From: Acetobacterium wieringae
GTDB taxonomy: Bacteria; Bacillota; Clostridia; Eubacteriales; Eubacteriaceae
Assembly: GCF_026646375.1 (NCBI RefSeq)
Contig: NZ_JAIPPU010000004.1
Coordinates: 178,637 to 242,636 of the forward strand
DNA: 64,000 nucleotides
Direction of reading: 5' to 3'
Made by a program: the position numbers and the translations under genes. The notes under the pieces were generated by a model. The model was given only the letters and a program-made list of their open reading frames with translations. It had not been told where the DNA came from and did not search any database. Shown one piece after another: positions 48,573-55,865 of this stretch. Within the stretch, counting starts at the first letter, position 1. Each line of letters opens with the position of its first letter.

Positions 48573-49622
48573 CTATTTGATAACTTCGCCATCTGCGTAA
48601 ATATAATCATAGAAAGTATCAAGAGAGGGTTCATGGCATTGATTGTCTGCATAATCGATGGATGCTTCTACCTGTTTCATAGCATCCGCTTCAATCGCAT
48701 CCAGTTCTTCTTGTGTTGCAATTTTATTTCCAACTAAGAATTCACCCATGCGTTTAATTGGTTCGATCTCCCAATATTTATCACAAACTGACATGTCGCG
48801 GTACCAGCTATCATCAGTAGCATGATGGCCGAGCATCCGCATCGTTTTACATTCAATAAAAGAAGGTCCTTCACCCGCTCGAGCTCGGGCAATAGCCGTT
48901 TTTGCGGTATCCCAGATCTGATAGATGTTGAAGCCATCAACCCGACAACTGGGAATCCCGAAGCCAGTGCCTCGTTTATAAAGATCCGGTTCGCCAGTTA
49001 CCCGGGCAATATCGGTAGCAATGGCCCACTGGTTGTTTTCACATACAAAAACGACTGGTAACTTCCATGCAGCGGCCATATTCATGGCTTCACAGATCGA
49101 TCCGGCATTAGATCCACCATCGCCAAAGAATACCACGGTTACGTCATCAGTTCCCTTGATCCAGCTTTTTAAGGCACTACCAACCGCTGGCGCTGTGGCA
49201 GCACCAACAATTCCGGTGGCCCCAAGCATCCCAATGCTCATATCACTAATATGCATTGAACCACCGCGGCCTTTATTATAGCCTTCTTCTTTGCCAAACA
49301 ACTCAGCCATCATTTTATTGATGTCGCCACCTTTAGCGATCAGATGACCATGACCACGATGTGTTGATCCAACATAGTCGCTCTTTTTCAACTGTGTGAT
49401 TATACCAGTTGCAATCGCTTCTTCAGTAATATAAGGATGGTAGTAACCATGCACTTTATTGGCCATCCACAGAGGCTTTACCGCTTCTTCAAACTTACGC
49501 ATTAACCACATAATGCTGTACATTCTCAGTTGTTCTTCCCGATCCAGTCCTTCTGGGACATACATCTCTGCATAAGCATCAAATTCTTTTTTGATCTCTT
49601 CAATGCAATTGGTATTTTTCAT
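48573..49622 (-). CDS. E1 alpha subunit, acetoin/pyruvate dehydrogenase type
   Basis: The 349-residue protein has the ThDP-binding motif GDGGSNAGSICEAMNMAA ending in CENN near 195, plus conserved GSTHRGHGH near 88 and the loop with LGHHATDDSWYR near 268. It decarboxylates or cleaves the substrate and reductively acylates lipoyl-E2. The ATG at 49620-49622 follows AAGGAG; the open frame to 49679 is unlikely to be used. Acetoin dehydrogenase is the usual call for such four-gene sets with lipoate ligase, but a pyruvate or 1-deoxy-ketose substrate is possible. Confidence 0.93.
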   Translation of the reverse strand: MKNTNCIEEIKKEFDAYAEMYVPEGLDREEQLRMYSIMWLMRKFEEAVKPLWMANKVHGYYHPYITEEAIATGIITQLKKSDYVGSTHRGHGHLIAKGGDINKMMAELFGKEEGYNKGRGGSMHISDMSIGMLGATGIVGAATAPAVGSALKSWIKGTDDVTVVFFGDGGSNAGSICEAMNMAAAWKLPVVFVCENNQWAIATDIARVTGEPDLYKRGTGFGIPSCRVDGFNIYQIWDTAKTAIARARAGEGPSFIECKTMRMLGHHATDDSWYRDMSVCDKYWEIEPIKRMGEFLVGNKIATQEELDAIEADAMKQVEASIDYADNQCHEPSLDTFYDYIYADGEVIK

Positions 49623-49705
49623 GATTGTTCTCCTTGTATTTTTATCATCATTACTCTGATGTAGATGGTATTTTTGCATGCCATTTCTACAAAACGGAAT
49701 GCGTA

Positions 49706-49750
49706 TCTGTGAAAGTTCAGCATGATACCAGAATACTGAGCTTTCACAGA
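49706..49750 (-). other. 15-bp inverted repeat upstream of acoA-type gene
   Basis: Arms TCTGTGAAAGTTCAG (49706-49720) and CTGAGCTTTCACAGA (49736-49750) pair over 15 bp with one G-U. No T run follows on the minus strand. It lies between the class II aldolase and E1 alpha genes and may be a processing or stability hairpin, or an operator. Confidence 0.55.
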
Positions 49751-49812
49751 TTCATTTTCATAATTTAACACCCTTTTAGTTATTTGTGTATTGACTTAAA
49801 TCGAGCTTTTGC

Positions 49813-50661
49813 TTAGTCAAGCAGCCCAAAGAAACGGATATGTTCGGTCACGACTTTCTTGACCTGTTCTTTCGTGAAAGCATCCAGTTTCAGTGGGTCA
49901 TTCTGATCGGGATGATTCTTGGTATAGTCAACCATGCCCTGACAATAGCCAATTTTTATGGCTGTTGATATATTTACCTTGGAAGCGCCCAATGCTATTA
50001 AACGATGAAACATTTCATCAGTAAGTCCAGTTCCACCATGGAGTACCAGTGGACATGGTGAAAATTCATTTATCGCTTCGAAAAGATCATAATCGATACT
50101 GATTTCACCTTTATATACTCCGTGAGCTGTTCCTACTGCAGGCGCAAAGGCATCAATCCCGGTCTCTTTGAGATAAATGCGACAATCATCCGGATTGGCA
50201 TGAGCATGATTGCCCTCCAAAACGACAATATCATCTTCAACCCCAACAATTGCTCCCAACTCCCCCTCAACAGTAACGTTTCTGGTTTTGGCATAAGCCA
50301 CAATCTCACTGGTATTTTTGATGTTTTCGGCAAGCGACAGCTGCGAACCATCATACATGACAGAGGACCAACCGCCATCGATACAGGCTTTGGTAAAATC
50401 GACATCCGTGGAGTGATCAAGATGAATGGCCACATTTACCCTAGCGTTATCGGCAATCGGTTTTAAATAGTCCATCATCTCACTTATGCCAAAAGCTTTT
50501 ACCGTTTTTACTGAAGTTTGCAGAATAATTGGCTGATTCAACTCTTCTGCTGCTTCAACTGCAGCTTTTGCTGTCAGATAGTTTACAATATTGAATGCAC
50601 CAACCGCATAGCGGTTTTTTCTGGCATCTTCAAGTATTGTTTTCATGTTAACATAACTCAT
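49813..50661 (-). CDS. class II fructose-bisphosphate aldolase family protein
   Basis: The 282-residue zinc aldolase has AVGAFNI near 20, the Zn/catalytic HLDHSTD near 80, VEGELGAI near 131, GTAHGVYKG near 176 and LHGGTGL near 207. The family includes FbaA, GatY/KbaY and IolJ, all cleaving ketose phosphates to dihydroxyacetone phosphate plus an aldehyde. Substrate cannot be read from these motifs. It has its own promoter with a TGGTCATAACCT site. The ATG at 50659-50661 has AGAGAG 9 bp upstream and is preferred over 50668-50670. Confidence 0.9.
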   Translation of the reverse strand: MSYVNMKTILEDARKNRYAVGAFNIVNYLTAKAAVEAAEELNQPIILQTSVKTVKAFGISEMMDYLKPIADNARVNVAIHLDHSTDVDFTKACIDGGWSSVMYDGSQLSLAENIKNTSEIVAYAKTRNVTVEGELGAIVGVEDDIVVLEGNHAHANPDDCRIYLKETGIDAFAPAVGTAHGVYKGEISIDYDLFEAINEFSPCPLVLHGGTGLTDEMFHRLIALGASKVNISTAIKIGYCQGMVDYTKNHPDQNDPLKLDAFTKEQVKKVVTEHIRFFGLLD

Positions 50662-50712
50662 GATCATCATCTCTCTTCTTTAAAATTTCACGACATCATA
50701 CATAAATATGAT

Positions 50713-50739
50713 AGGTTATGACCACCTGGAATCAGTATA
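50713..50739 (-). promoter_or_regulatory. promoter and HutC-type operator upstream of the class II aldolase
   Basis: On the minus strand GTGCTATACT (-10 TATACT at 50734-50739) is followed 9 bp later by TGGTCATAACCT (50713-50724), one strand of a palindrome differing at two positions from the perfect site at 54102-54113. The -10 region is the same ten bases as at the other promoter. The -35 is weak. It should control the aldolase gene and those after it. Confidence 0.6.
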
Positions 50740-50781
50740 GCACAACTCGCTTAAAAAATAAATGATCTCTTAAATCTTTTC

Positions 50782-52098
50782 TTATTTTTGTCCGTTAGCG
50801 GCATTCATAAAGCGTCGTTGATAGGATACTACCTGATTACATGAGGTGAATCGGGCCAGATAATTCGGCTCGGCTGTAATCACGACACGATGGATTAGAT
50901 CTTCAAATTCTTTTTCCATCAGCAGTTTATCGATATCCGGGTAGTTCAATTCACCTTCCATACTGCAAATGATCAATCTGGAATCATCGAGGTTTGTGTT
51001 TTTAAAGAGTCTTAAATTATGACGAACGCCGTCTAACCCATCAGAACCTTCAGCATCATCAAAATGACGATATTTCAAAATAGCTTCAGCCATTTTCTTC
51101 ACGGAAATCAGATCCATATTGGCCTGGTCCATCGCAATGTAATCTTTTTCCAGGAACATGTCGCGAATCGCTTCAATGCACTTAACATTTCCGGTGGCAT
51201 TGAATTGTTTTAAACTCAAATCCATCATTTCGGATTGCATCAGACGATGCCGAACAAAACTATTGACAAAATATGGTTTAGCCTGCAGCGCCAGAGCAGT
51301 TTGATAGGGTTCAAACATCAGGGTAAAGTTAACGCGATAACCATTTTCTTGTAACATCAGTGCCAAGTTATGTCCGCGGAAAGCACTTTCCGTTGTGACA
51401 TCGGTACAGGCTCTGCTTAGTTTTTTATCACCAGAAAGAAGTTCGGAAACGTTTTCTTTCGTGACCGGTCCAGTATGAGGCACTTTTATGACAACTCGAT
51501 AGTCCGTCAACATTTCTCTGAATTTTGCAGCTTCTTCCAGCAGTTCAGAATCCGACTTCCCAAAAGGATCGTTCAGTTCGACGCTAATGTCTGATCCCGG
51601 CCCAAGAATTCGACCAATTTCTTCCATAACCTCATCCCGTGTTTTAAATAGGTTACCAACATTAGCTTTGGGATTATTAATAAACAAATCGTAAATGATA
51701 CCAGGATTGCAAGTCAGATTGGCAATCATTTTACTGATTGGTGCAACCTCATAAGGATTCGCTGAATCAGCTGAGTATAGCACATTAGTTGGTCGTTTCT
51801 TGCCATTCTTTTCATAAGAAATGTCGCGGATCAGATCTGCCCGGAGCACACCATTGGCTTCCAGACGACATTCTATTTTAAAACCATCAGGGGTTTCATT
51901 ATCTGGTGTTTTAAAAGTCGAAATAACCCGTTCAAATTCCTTGGTTACACCGATTTTTTTGACATGTTTTTTTAAAAAATCGTATTCCTCCAGCGGCAAA
52001 TTAAAATCAAGAACTCGAGCTACATCCTTCTTCTGATCTTCAATTACCAAAACATCATCGTTTAATAGGGTGTTCAAGGTACAACTGACAGTATTCAT
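50782..52098 (-). CDS. long transaldolase-like protein
   Basis: The 438-residue protein has transaldolase-type motifs in its middle: LTCNPGIIYDLF near 125, SVELNDPFG near 170, IKVPHTGPVTKENVSELLS near 205 with the candidate Schiff-base lysine, VNFTLMFEPYQTALA near 250, and AKPYFVNSFV near 268. It is longer than either the about 220-residue or the about 315-residue transaldolases, with an extra N-terminal region (about 1-115) and a C-terminal tail. It is placed 22 bp after the split transketolase. The frame begins with TTG at 52113, but ATG 52096-52098 follows GGAGG. Confidence 0.78.
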   Translation of the reverse strand: MNTVSCTLNTLLNDDVLVIEDQKKDVARVLDFNLPLEEYDFLKKHVKKIGVTKEFERVISTFKTPDNETPDGFKIECRLEANGVLRADLIRDISYEKNGKKRPTNVLYSADSANPYEVAPISKMIANLTCNPGIIYDLFINNPKANVGNLFKTRDEVMEEIGRILGPGSDISVELNDPFGKSDSELLEEAAKFREMLTDYRVVIKVPHTGPVTKENVSELLSGDKKLSRACTDVTTESAFRGHNLALMLQENGYRVNFTLMFEPYQTALALQAKPYFVNSFVRHRLMQSEMMDLSLKQFNATGNVKCIEAIRDMFLEKDYIAMDQANMDLISVKKMAEAILKYRHFDDAEGSDGLDGVRHNLRLFKNTNLDDSRLIICSMEGELNYPDIDKLLMEKEFEDLIHRVVITAEPNYLARFTSCNQVVSYQRRFMNAANGQK

Positions 52099-52120
52099 TT
52101 CTTTCCTCCACAATATTTGA

Positions 52121-53068
52121 TTATTTTTTTACTACAAACAGAATACGATCGACAATTTTTTCCCAGGTAAGGCCGTAGGCTTCCAATAATTCCCGATAGG
52201 GGCCGGTATTAATGGAGCCGTCGGCTATACCTACAATATGAATTGGAGCTTTACCTTTAGTTGCTGCAAGAGCTTCAACAACTGCACTCCCAAAGCCACC
52301 AATCACCGAATGTTCTTCTACTGTGAAAAGATACTTGGCATTTTGATAGGCCTCACTAAGAATCCCCGTATCTAGAGGCTTTACGGTTGTAAAATTAATT
52401 ACTTTTACCCCAAACCCCATTTCATCCAAAATTTTTGCTGCCATCAGTCCGTCTATTGTTAATGTACCCGTAACTGCAATTACAATATCATCGCCAGTGT
52501 TCATCAGGTATTCGCCTTTACCGATTTCAAAGCTCCGCTCTGAAGCGTCCAGCGGTTCGGCCATTTCATGGCGTGGCATTCGAATATAAACCGGCCCTTG
52601 ATGATCAATTGCTGCACGGAGCGACATTTCCACTTCAAATACATCCCCGGGGTTCAATACAACCATGTTGGGAATTGAGCGCATTAACGTCAAATCTTCA
52701 ATGGCCTGATGCGTTGAACCTAACGCACAGTGCGATAAACCACTGCTTGAACCAATTACTTTTACATTCATGTTAGCGTAGCCCAAATCATTACGAACCT
52801 GTTCAAAGGCCCGCATTGAGATAAACGGAGCAATTGCTGAAACAACCGGTATGTAGCCACTTTCTGCCAATCCCGCACTAACTCCAATCGCATTCTGTTC
52901 ACTGATACCAACTTCCAGATATTGCTGCGGCAATTCTTTTTTAAATGGATTCATACCCGAACCGGACCCAGAATCACACGACACCGCCATGACACAGGAA
53001 TTATTCTTACCGAGTTCTAATAATGCTTCTCCAAAAGCATCCCGTGGATTTCGTTTTTTAGTCGTCAT
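52121..53068 (-). CDS. transketolase, C-terminal subunit
   Basis: The 315-residue protein carries the pyrimidine-binding and C-terminal domains of transketolase (GISEQNAIGVSAGLAESGY near 66, GSTHQAIEDLTLMRSIPNM near 128, a VEEHSVIGGFGSAV segment near 247). It pairs with the N-terminal subunit encoded upstream; the start ATG overlaps the stop of that gene in ATGA. The frame runs up to 53152, but those codons lie inside the upstream gene. Split transketolases in catabolic loci often act on non-standard ketose phosphates. Confidence 0.93.
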   Translation of the reverse strand: MTTKKRNPRDAFGEALLELGKNNSCVMAVSCDSGSGSGMNPFKKELPQQYLEVGISEQNAIGVSAGLAESGYIPVVSAIAPFISMRAFEQVRNDLGYANMNVKVIGSSSGLSHCALGSTHQAIEDLTLMRSIPNMVVLNPGDVFEVEMSLRAAIDHQGPVYIRMPRHEMAEPLDASERSFEIGKGEYLMNTGDDIVIAVTGTLTIDGLMAAKILDEMGFGVKVINFTTVKPLDTGILSEAYQNAKYLFTVEEHSVIGGFGSAVVEALAATKGKAPIHIVGIADGSINTGPYRELLEAYGLTWEKIVDRILFVVKK

Positions 53069-53910
53069 TTTGTCCATCCCTTTTCTTTCGCATAATGTTC
53101 CAATGCATCCAATGCATCTTTGGCTTCTTGAGAATCCTTCCCGGGATTCCAATGGTGATATTTAAAATCCCCTTCAGCAAAAGGCATCCCCTTACTTTTT
53201 ATTGTATTGGCAATTACCATGCTGGGTTTTCCTTTCTGGAATGGTATTGATTGGAATGTACTGAGAAGTTCCTCAATATTATGTCCATCCACAACTTTTA
53301 CCGACCATCCAAAAGCAGAATAACGTTCTCTCAAATCACGGGTATCCAAAACCTCGAGGGTCGAGCCATTGATTTGCAGACCATTTCGATCAATGATGCC
53401 TACTAGATTGTCCAAGCAATGATGACTGGCAAACATTGCCGCTTCCCAATTCGACCCTTCCCCTTGTTCCCCATCTCCCATGAGAACAAACACCCGTTGC
53501 TTTTCTCCTTTTAATTTCGCACTTAATGCCATCCCGGAACCAATTGGCAAACCATGACCCAACGCTCCGGAACTAAAATCCACACCGGTGAATTTTTTCA
53601 TATCTGGATGGCCCGGAACCTTCGTGCCCAACATATTGTAGGTTTTCATAACATCTGCCATTTCGAACCCCTTTTCTATAAGGGTCCCATACAAGGCCAG
53701 ACACTTGTGCCCCGCACTCAAAATAAACCGATCTCGGTTTGGATATTTTGGTTCATCAACTTTGATATCCATGATTCCAAAGTATAAGGTAGCCAAAATA
53801 TCTGTACACGACAATGACGGGCCAGCATGGCCGTCACCATTATTAATTACCGTATGAACAATATGTTTGCGAATATTAAATGCCTTTTTTTCGATGGTTT
53901 CTATTTGCAT
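53065..53910 (-). CDS. transketolase, N-terminal (ThDP-binding) subunit
   Basis: The 281-residue protein has the thiamine-binding domain with NGDGHAGPSLSCTDILATLYF near 23, GHGLPIGSGMALSAKLKG near 117 and GDGEQGEGSNWEAAM near 145. It should form a heterodimeric transketolase with the next gene, moving C2 units between sugar phosphates. It is the first gene after the strong promoter and operator at 54102-54153 and so opens the locus. Confidence 0.94.
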   Translation of the reverse strand: MQIETIEKKAFNIRKHIVHTVINNGDGHAGPSLSCTDILATLYFGIMDIKVDEPKYPNRDRFILSAGHKCLALYGTLIEKGFEMADVMKTYNMLGTKVPGHPDMKKFTGVDFSSGALGHGLPIGSGMALSAKLKGEKQRVFVLMGDGEQGEGSNWEAAMFASHHCLDNLVGIIDRNGLQINGSTLEVLDTRDLRERYSAFGWSVKVVDGHNIEELLSTFQSIPFQKGKPSMVIANTIKSKGMPFAEGDFKYHHWNPGKDSQEAKDALDALEHYAKEKGWTK

Positions 53911-54101
53911 TGAATCTCTCCTTAAATATTTTTCTACGATACTTAATTTTGCTAAGGATATGCATAACGTTTACAGAACGATCTGATAAACAGAAGAAAC
54001 TATTTTGCAAAATTGTTCGTAATTACCCAAACCTGCGCTGACCCTCTCAACATAATAAAAAATACGCTGTTGATCTAATCCCACCTATGACAGATCATTA
54101 G

Positions 54102-54153
54102 TGGTCATGACCAGTTCTTATATGTAGTATAGCACGAATTGTTTTTTTGTCAA
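54102..54153 (-). promoter_or_regulatory. strong sigma-A promoter with perfect palindromic operator
   Basis: On the minus strand TTGACA (54148-54153) and TATACT (54126-54131) are 16 bp apart. Twelve bases after the -10 is the perfect 12-bp palindrome TGGTCATGACCA (54102-54113). A repressor there would block the first transcribed bases. The palindrome has the GGT...ACC form of HutC-type GntR sites. It faces the transketolase gene, whose leader is about 200 bases long with no other gene in it. Confidence 0.8.
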
Positions 54154-54238
54154 TTTATTTTTAAATAATTATGTAAAGTCTTGCCAAATCGCGATATAAT
54201 GACTATAGCAACTTTCAGCATACAAGGAGGGTAAAAGT

Positions 54239-54490
54239 ATGGGCTTACGTTATTCAAGCAAAGTAATCGACGGAAAACTTAATATTAGAAATGATTATAT
54301 CCAAACCGAGGGCGGTGATTTCCAGAAGTTGACAAAAAACTGGATTATTAAAGCTTATGAAAAAGCGAAAGAATTAAACGATACCGAATCCATGGAAAAA
54401 CTGGAAAATCTGAAAATCGATATTTGGCTTTCTGGTGAGAACAATGAGTTAGGAAAAAATATAACCTGGTGTTTAAAAGACGAGTTATAA
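54239..54490 (+). CDS. small protein of unknown function (83 aa)
   Basis: The 83-residue acidic protein begins MGLRYSSKVIDGKLNI and has a helical, charged middle (AYEKAKELNDTESMEKLENL). It has no recognised domain, signal peptide or membrane segment. The ATG follows AAGGAGG at ideal spacing and a terminator follows the stop, so it is very likely a real single-gene transcript. Confidence 0.75.
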   Translation: MGLRYSSKVIDGKLNIRNDYIQTEGGDFQKLTKNWIIKAYEKAKELNDTESMEKLENLKIDIWLSGENNELGKNITWCLKDEL

Positions 54491-54522
54491 TAAGCGGCGG
54501 CCTAATCGCCGCTTATTTTTTT
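54491..54522 (+). terminator. intrinsic terminator
   Basis: Arms TAAGCGGCG (54491-54499) and CGCCGCTTA (54507-54515) are a perfect 9-bp stem followed by a T run. It ends the 83-residue gene. Confidence 0.9.
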
Positions 54523-54591
54523 GCAGAATCGTTTATTGTTTTATAAATTGGGTATTTTATTAGAATATAAATACTTTAAGGAGGATTTTTT

Positions 54592-54840
54592 ATGAGACAA
54601 ATTATGGGAATTCAGGTCGGCAACCGCGAAAACGAAGCATTGAAGGTTCAGGAATTGTTAACTAAAAATGGCTGCATTATTAAAACACGCCTTGGTTTAC
54701 ATGAGTCTTCTGAAGAAATGTGCAGTATCACCGGACTGATAATTTTAGAATTTTTACCCAACAAAGAAGCGGATATCGCCGAACTGGAAAAAGAATTAGC
54801 CACTCTCGATACAATTGTGGTCAAAAAAATGGTTTTCTAA
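54592..54840 (+). CDS. TM1266-type (ACT-like) small regulator
   Basis: The 82-residue protein has the beta-alpha-beta-beta-alpha-beta pattern of the TM1266 family (IMGIQVGNRENEALKVQELL, then CSITGLIILEFLP). In other Clostridia this family is called iron-only hydrogenase system regulator and is linked with hydrogenase maturation genes. Here it has no such neighbour. It may bind a small molecule as ACT domains do. The ATG follows GGAGG. Confidence 0.7.
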   Translation: MRQIMGIQVGNRENEALKVQELLTKNGCIIKTRLGLHESSEEMCSITGLIILEFLPNKEADIAELEKELATLDTIVVKKMVF

Positions 54841-54850
54841 AATTCGAAAT

Positions 54851-54900
54851 AAAGAGAGTTACTCAGTCAGACTGACGCTATTGAGTAACTCTCTTTTTCC
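54851..54900 (+). terminator. intrinsic terminator
   Basis: Perfect 15-bp stem (AAAGAGAGTTACTCA, 54851-54865; TGAGTAACTCTCTTT, 54882-54896) with a T run. It lies after the TM1266-type gene. Confidence 0.9.
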
Positions 54901-54912
54901 AAGGAGTAAAAA

Positions 54913-55293
54913 ATGATCGACTTTAAAGATTCCCGATTTATTATTACGGATAAAAAAAACACATCCAAAGTTCATAAGAATATTCAGGGAATGTTAAATA
55001 ATGAGGAACGGGTTGTTGAATTTTATGTGGTTGATCTCTATCCTGTGCCATCCGATATATTATTCACCTCCAAACGAATTATTATTTGCACCTATGAAGA
55101 GCCTGAATTTCCAATTTTTACTTTCTTACCCTATTCAAAGTTTATTGCTTTCTCAGTAAAGAATTCAAATGACTCCAGTCTTGAAAATGAATTAGAATTG
55201 TACAATTATTATGTCAATAAAATTGCCTTTGAGTTCCCCGGAAAATTTGATTTAAGCCTGGTAATTAAGCTAATTGGCAGCGCTATTAACTAG
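54913..55293 (+). CDS. small protein, possibly PH-like domain
   Basis: The 126-residue protein has a segment DILFTSKRIIICTYEEP that resembles bacterial PH-like domains, flanked by charged helices. No signal peptide or membrane segment is visible. It starts 17 bp after the preceding terminator, so it is read from its own promoter or from read-through. It belongs to a series of short genes of unknown function; the domain call is weak. Confidence 0.55.
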   Translation: MIDFKDSRFIITDKKNTSKVHKNIQGMLNNEERVVEFYVVDLYPVPSDILFTSKRIIICTYEEPEFPIFTFLPYSKFIAFSVKNSNDSSLENELELYNYYVNKIAFEFPGKFDLSLVIKLIGSAIN

Positions 55294-55408
55294 GACATGT
55301 AATTAAAAAAGGTATTCTAATAGTTTTAATTTCTTCGCTAAAAGAAGGATTAACAAATCAGTTTTATGCCTATCCGGAATGTACATCGCAAATTGAAAGG
55401 AGCCGACA

Positions 55409-55636
55409 ATGCAAACCGAATTAACAATCACGATCACAAAAAACGGCGATCATCTTGAAATCCTTCAAGATGGCTTGATGGTGGCCAAAAGAGAAGCCAT
55501 ACAAAATATTCTAATTAATGGTGAAGTTGAAGATTTCTACGACAATTGGGTATACCCCCAAGATCCAGCCGCTCCGGAAAAAATCGGAAAAATTATTCTT
55601 GGTTTAATGAATGGTGATTTCGGCAAGGTTGAATAA
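55409..55636 (+). CDS. small protein of unknown function (75 aa)
   Basis: The 75-residue protein starts with a beta-rich segment (LTITITKNGDHLEILQDG) and ends in a helix (KIGKIILGLMNG). The start follows AAAGGAG and a terminator comes after it. No domain was recognised. Confidence 0.65.
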   Translation: MQTELTITITKNGDHLEILQDGLMVAKREAIQNILINGEVEDFYDNWVYPQDPAAPEKIGKIILGLMNGDFGKVE

Positions 55637-55675
55637 AATACCGCAAATCCAATTATTTCGCTTCTTAATAAAAAG

Positions 55676-55710
55676 AATCCGCCAGCCACACACGTGATCG
55701 GCGGATTTTT
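55676..55710 (+). terminator. intrinsic terminator
   Basis: Arms AATCCGCC (55676-55683) and GGCGGATT (55700-55707) with a T run after the stem. It follows the 75-residue gene. Confidence 0.82.
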
Positions 55711-55865
55711 AATAGTCATTTGGCGATTCAGACAAACAGTCTTTGGTCTCAAAAATATGTTTGTCTGATTAATAAATGATTGCTTTGTGTTTTTTATAGG
55801 GTGACATATTTATCTGGACATACAAGCGGCTTATTCTGAATAATGTTTGTATTTATTTTATCATT

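Noticed and set aside
50782..53910. Sulfoquinovose (sulfo-transaldolase or sulfo-transketolase) pathway
   Set aside because: No sulfoquinovosidase, sulfolactaldehyde enzyme or sulfonate exporter was seen; the transketolase/transaldolase pair alone is not enough.
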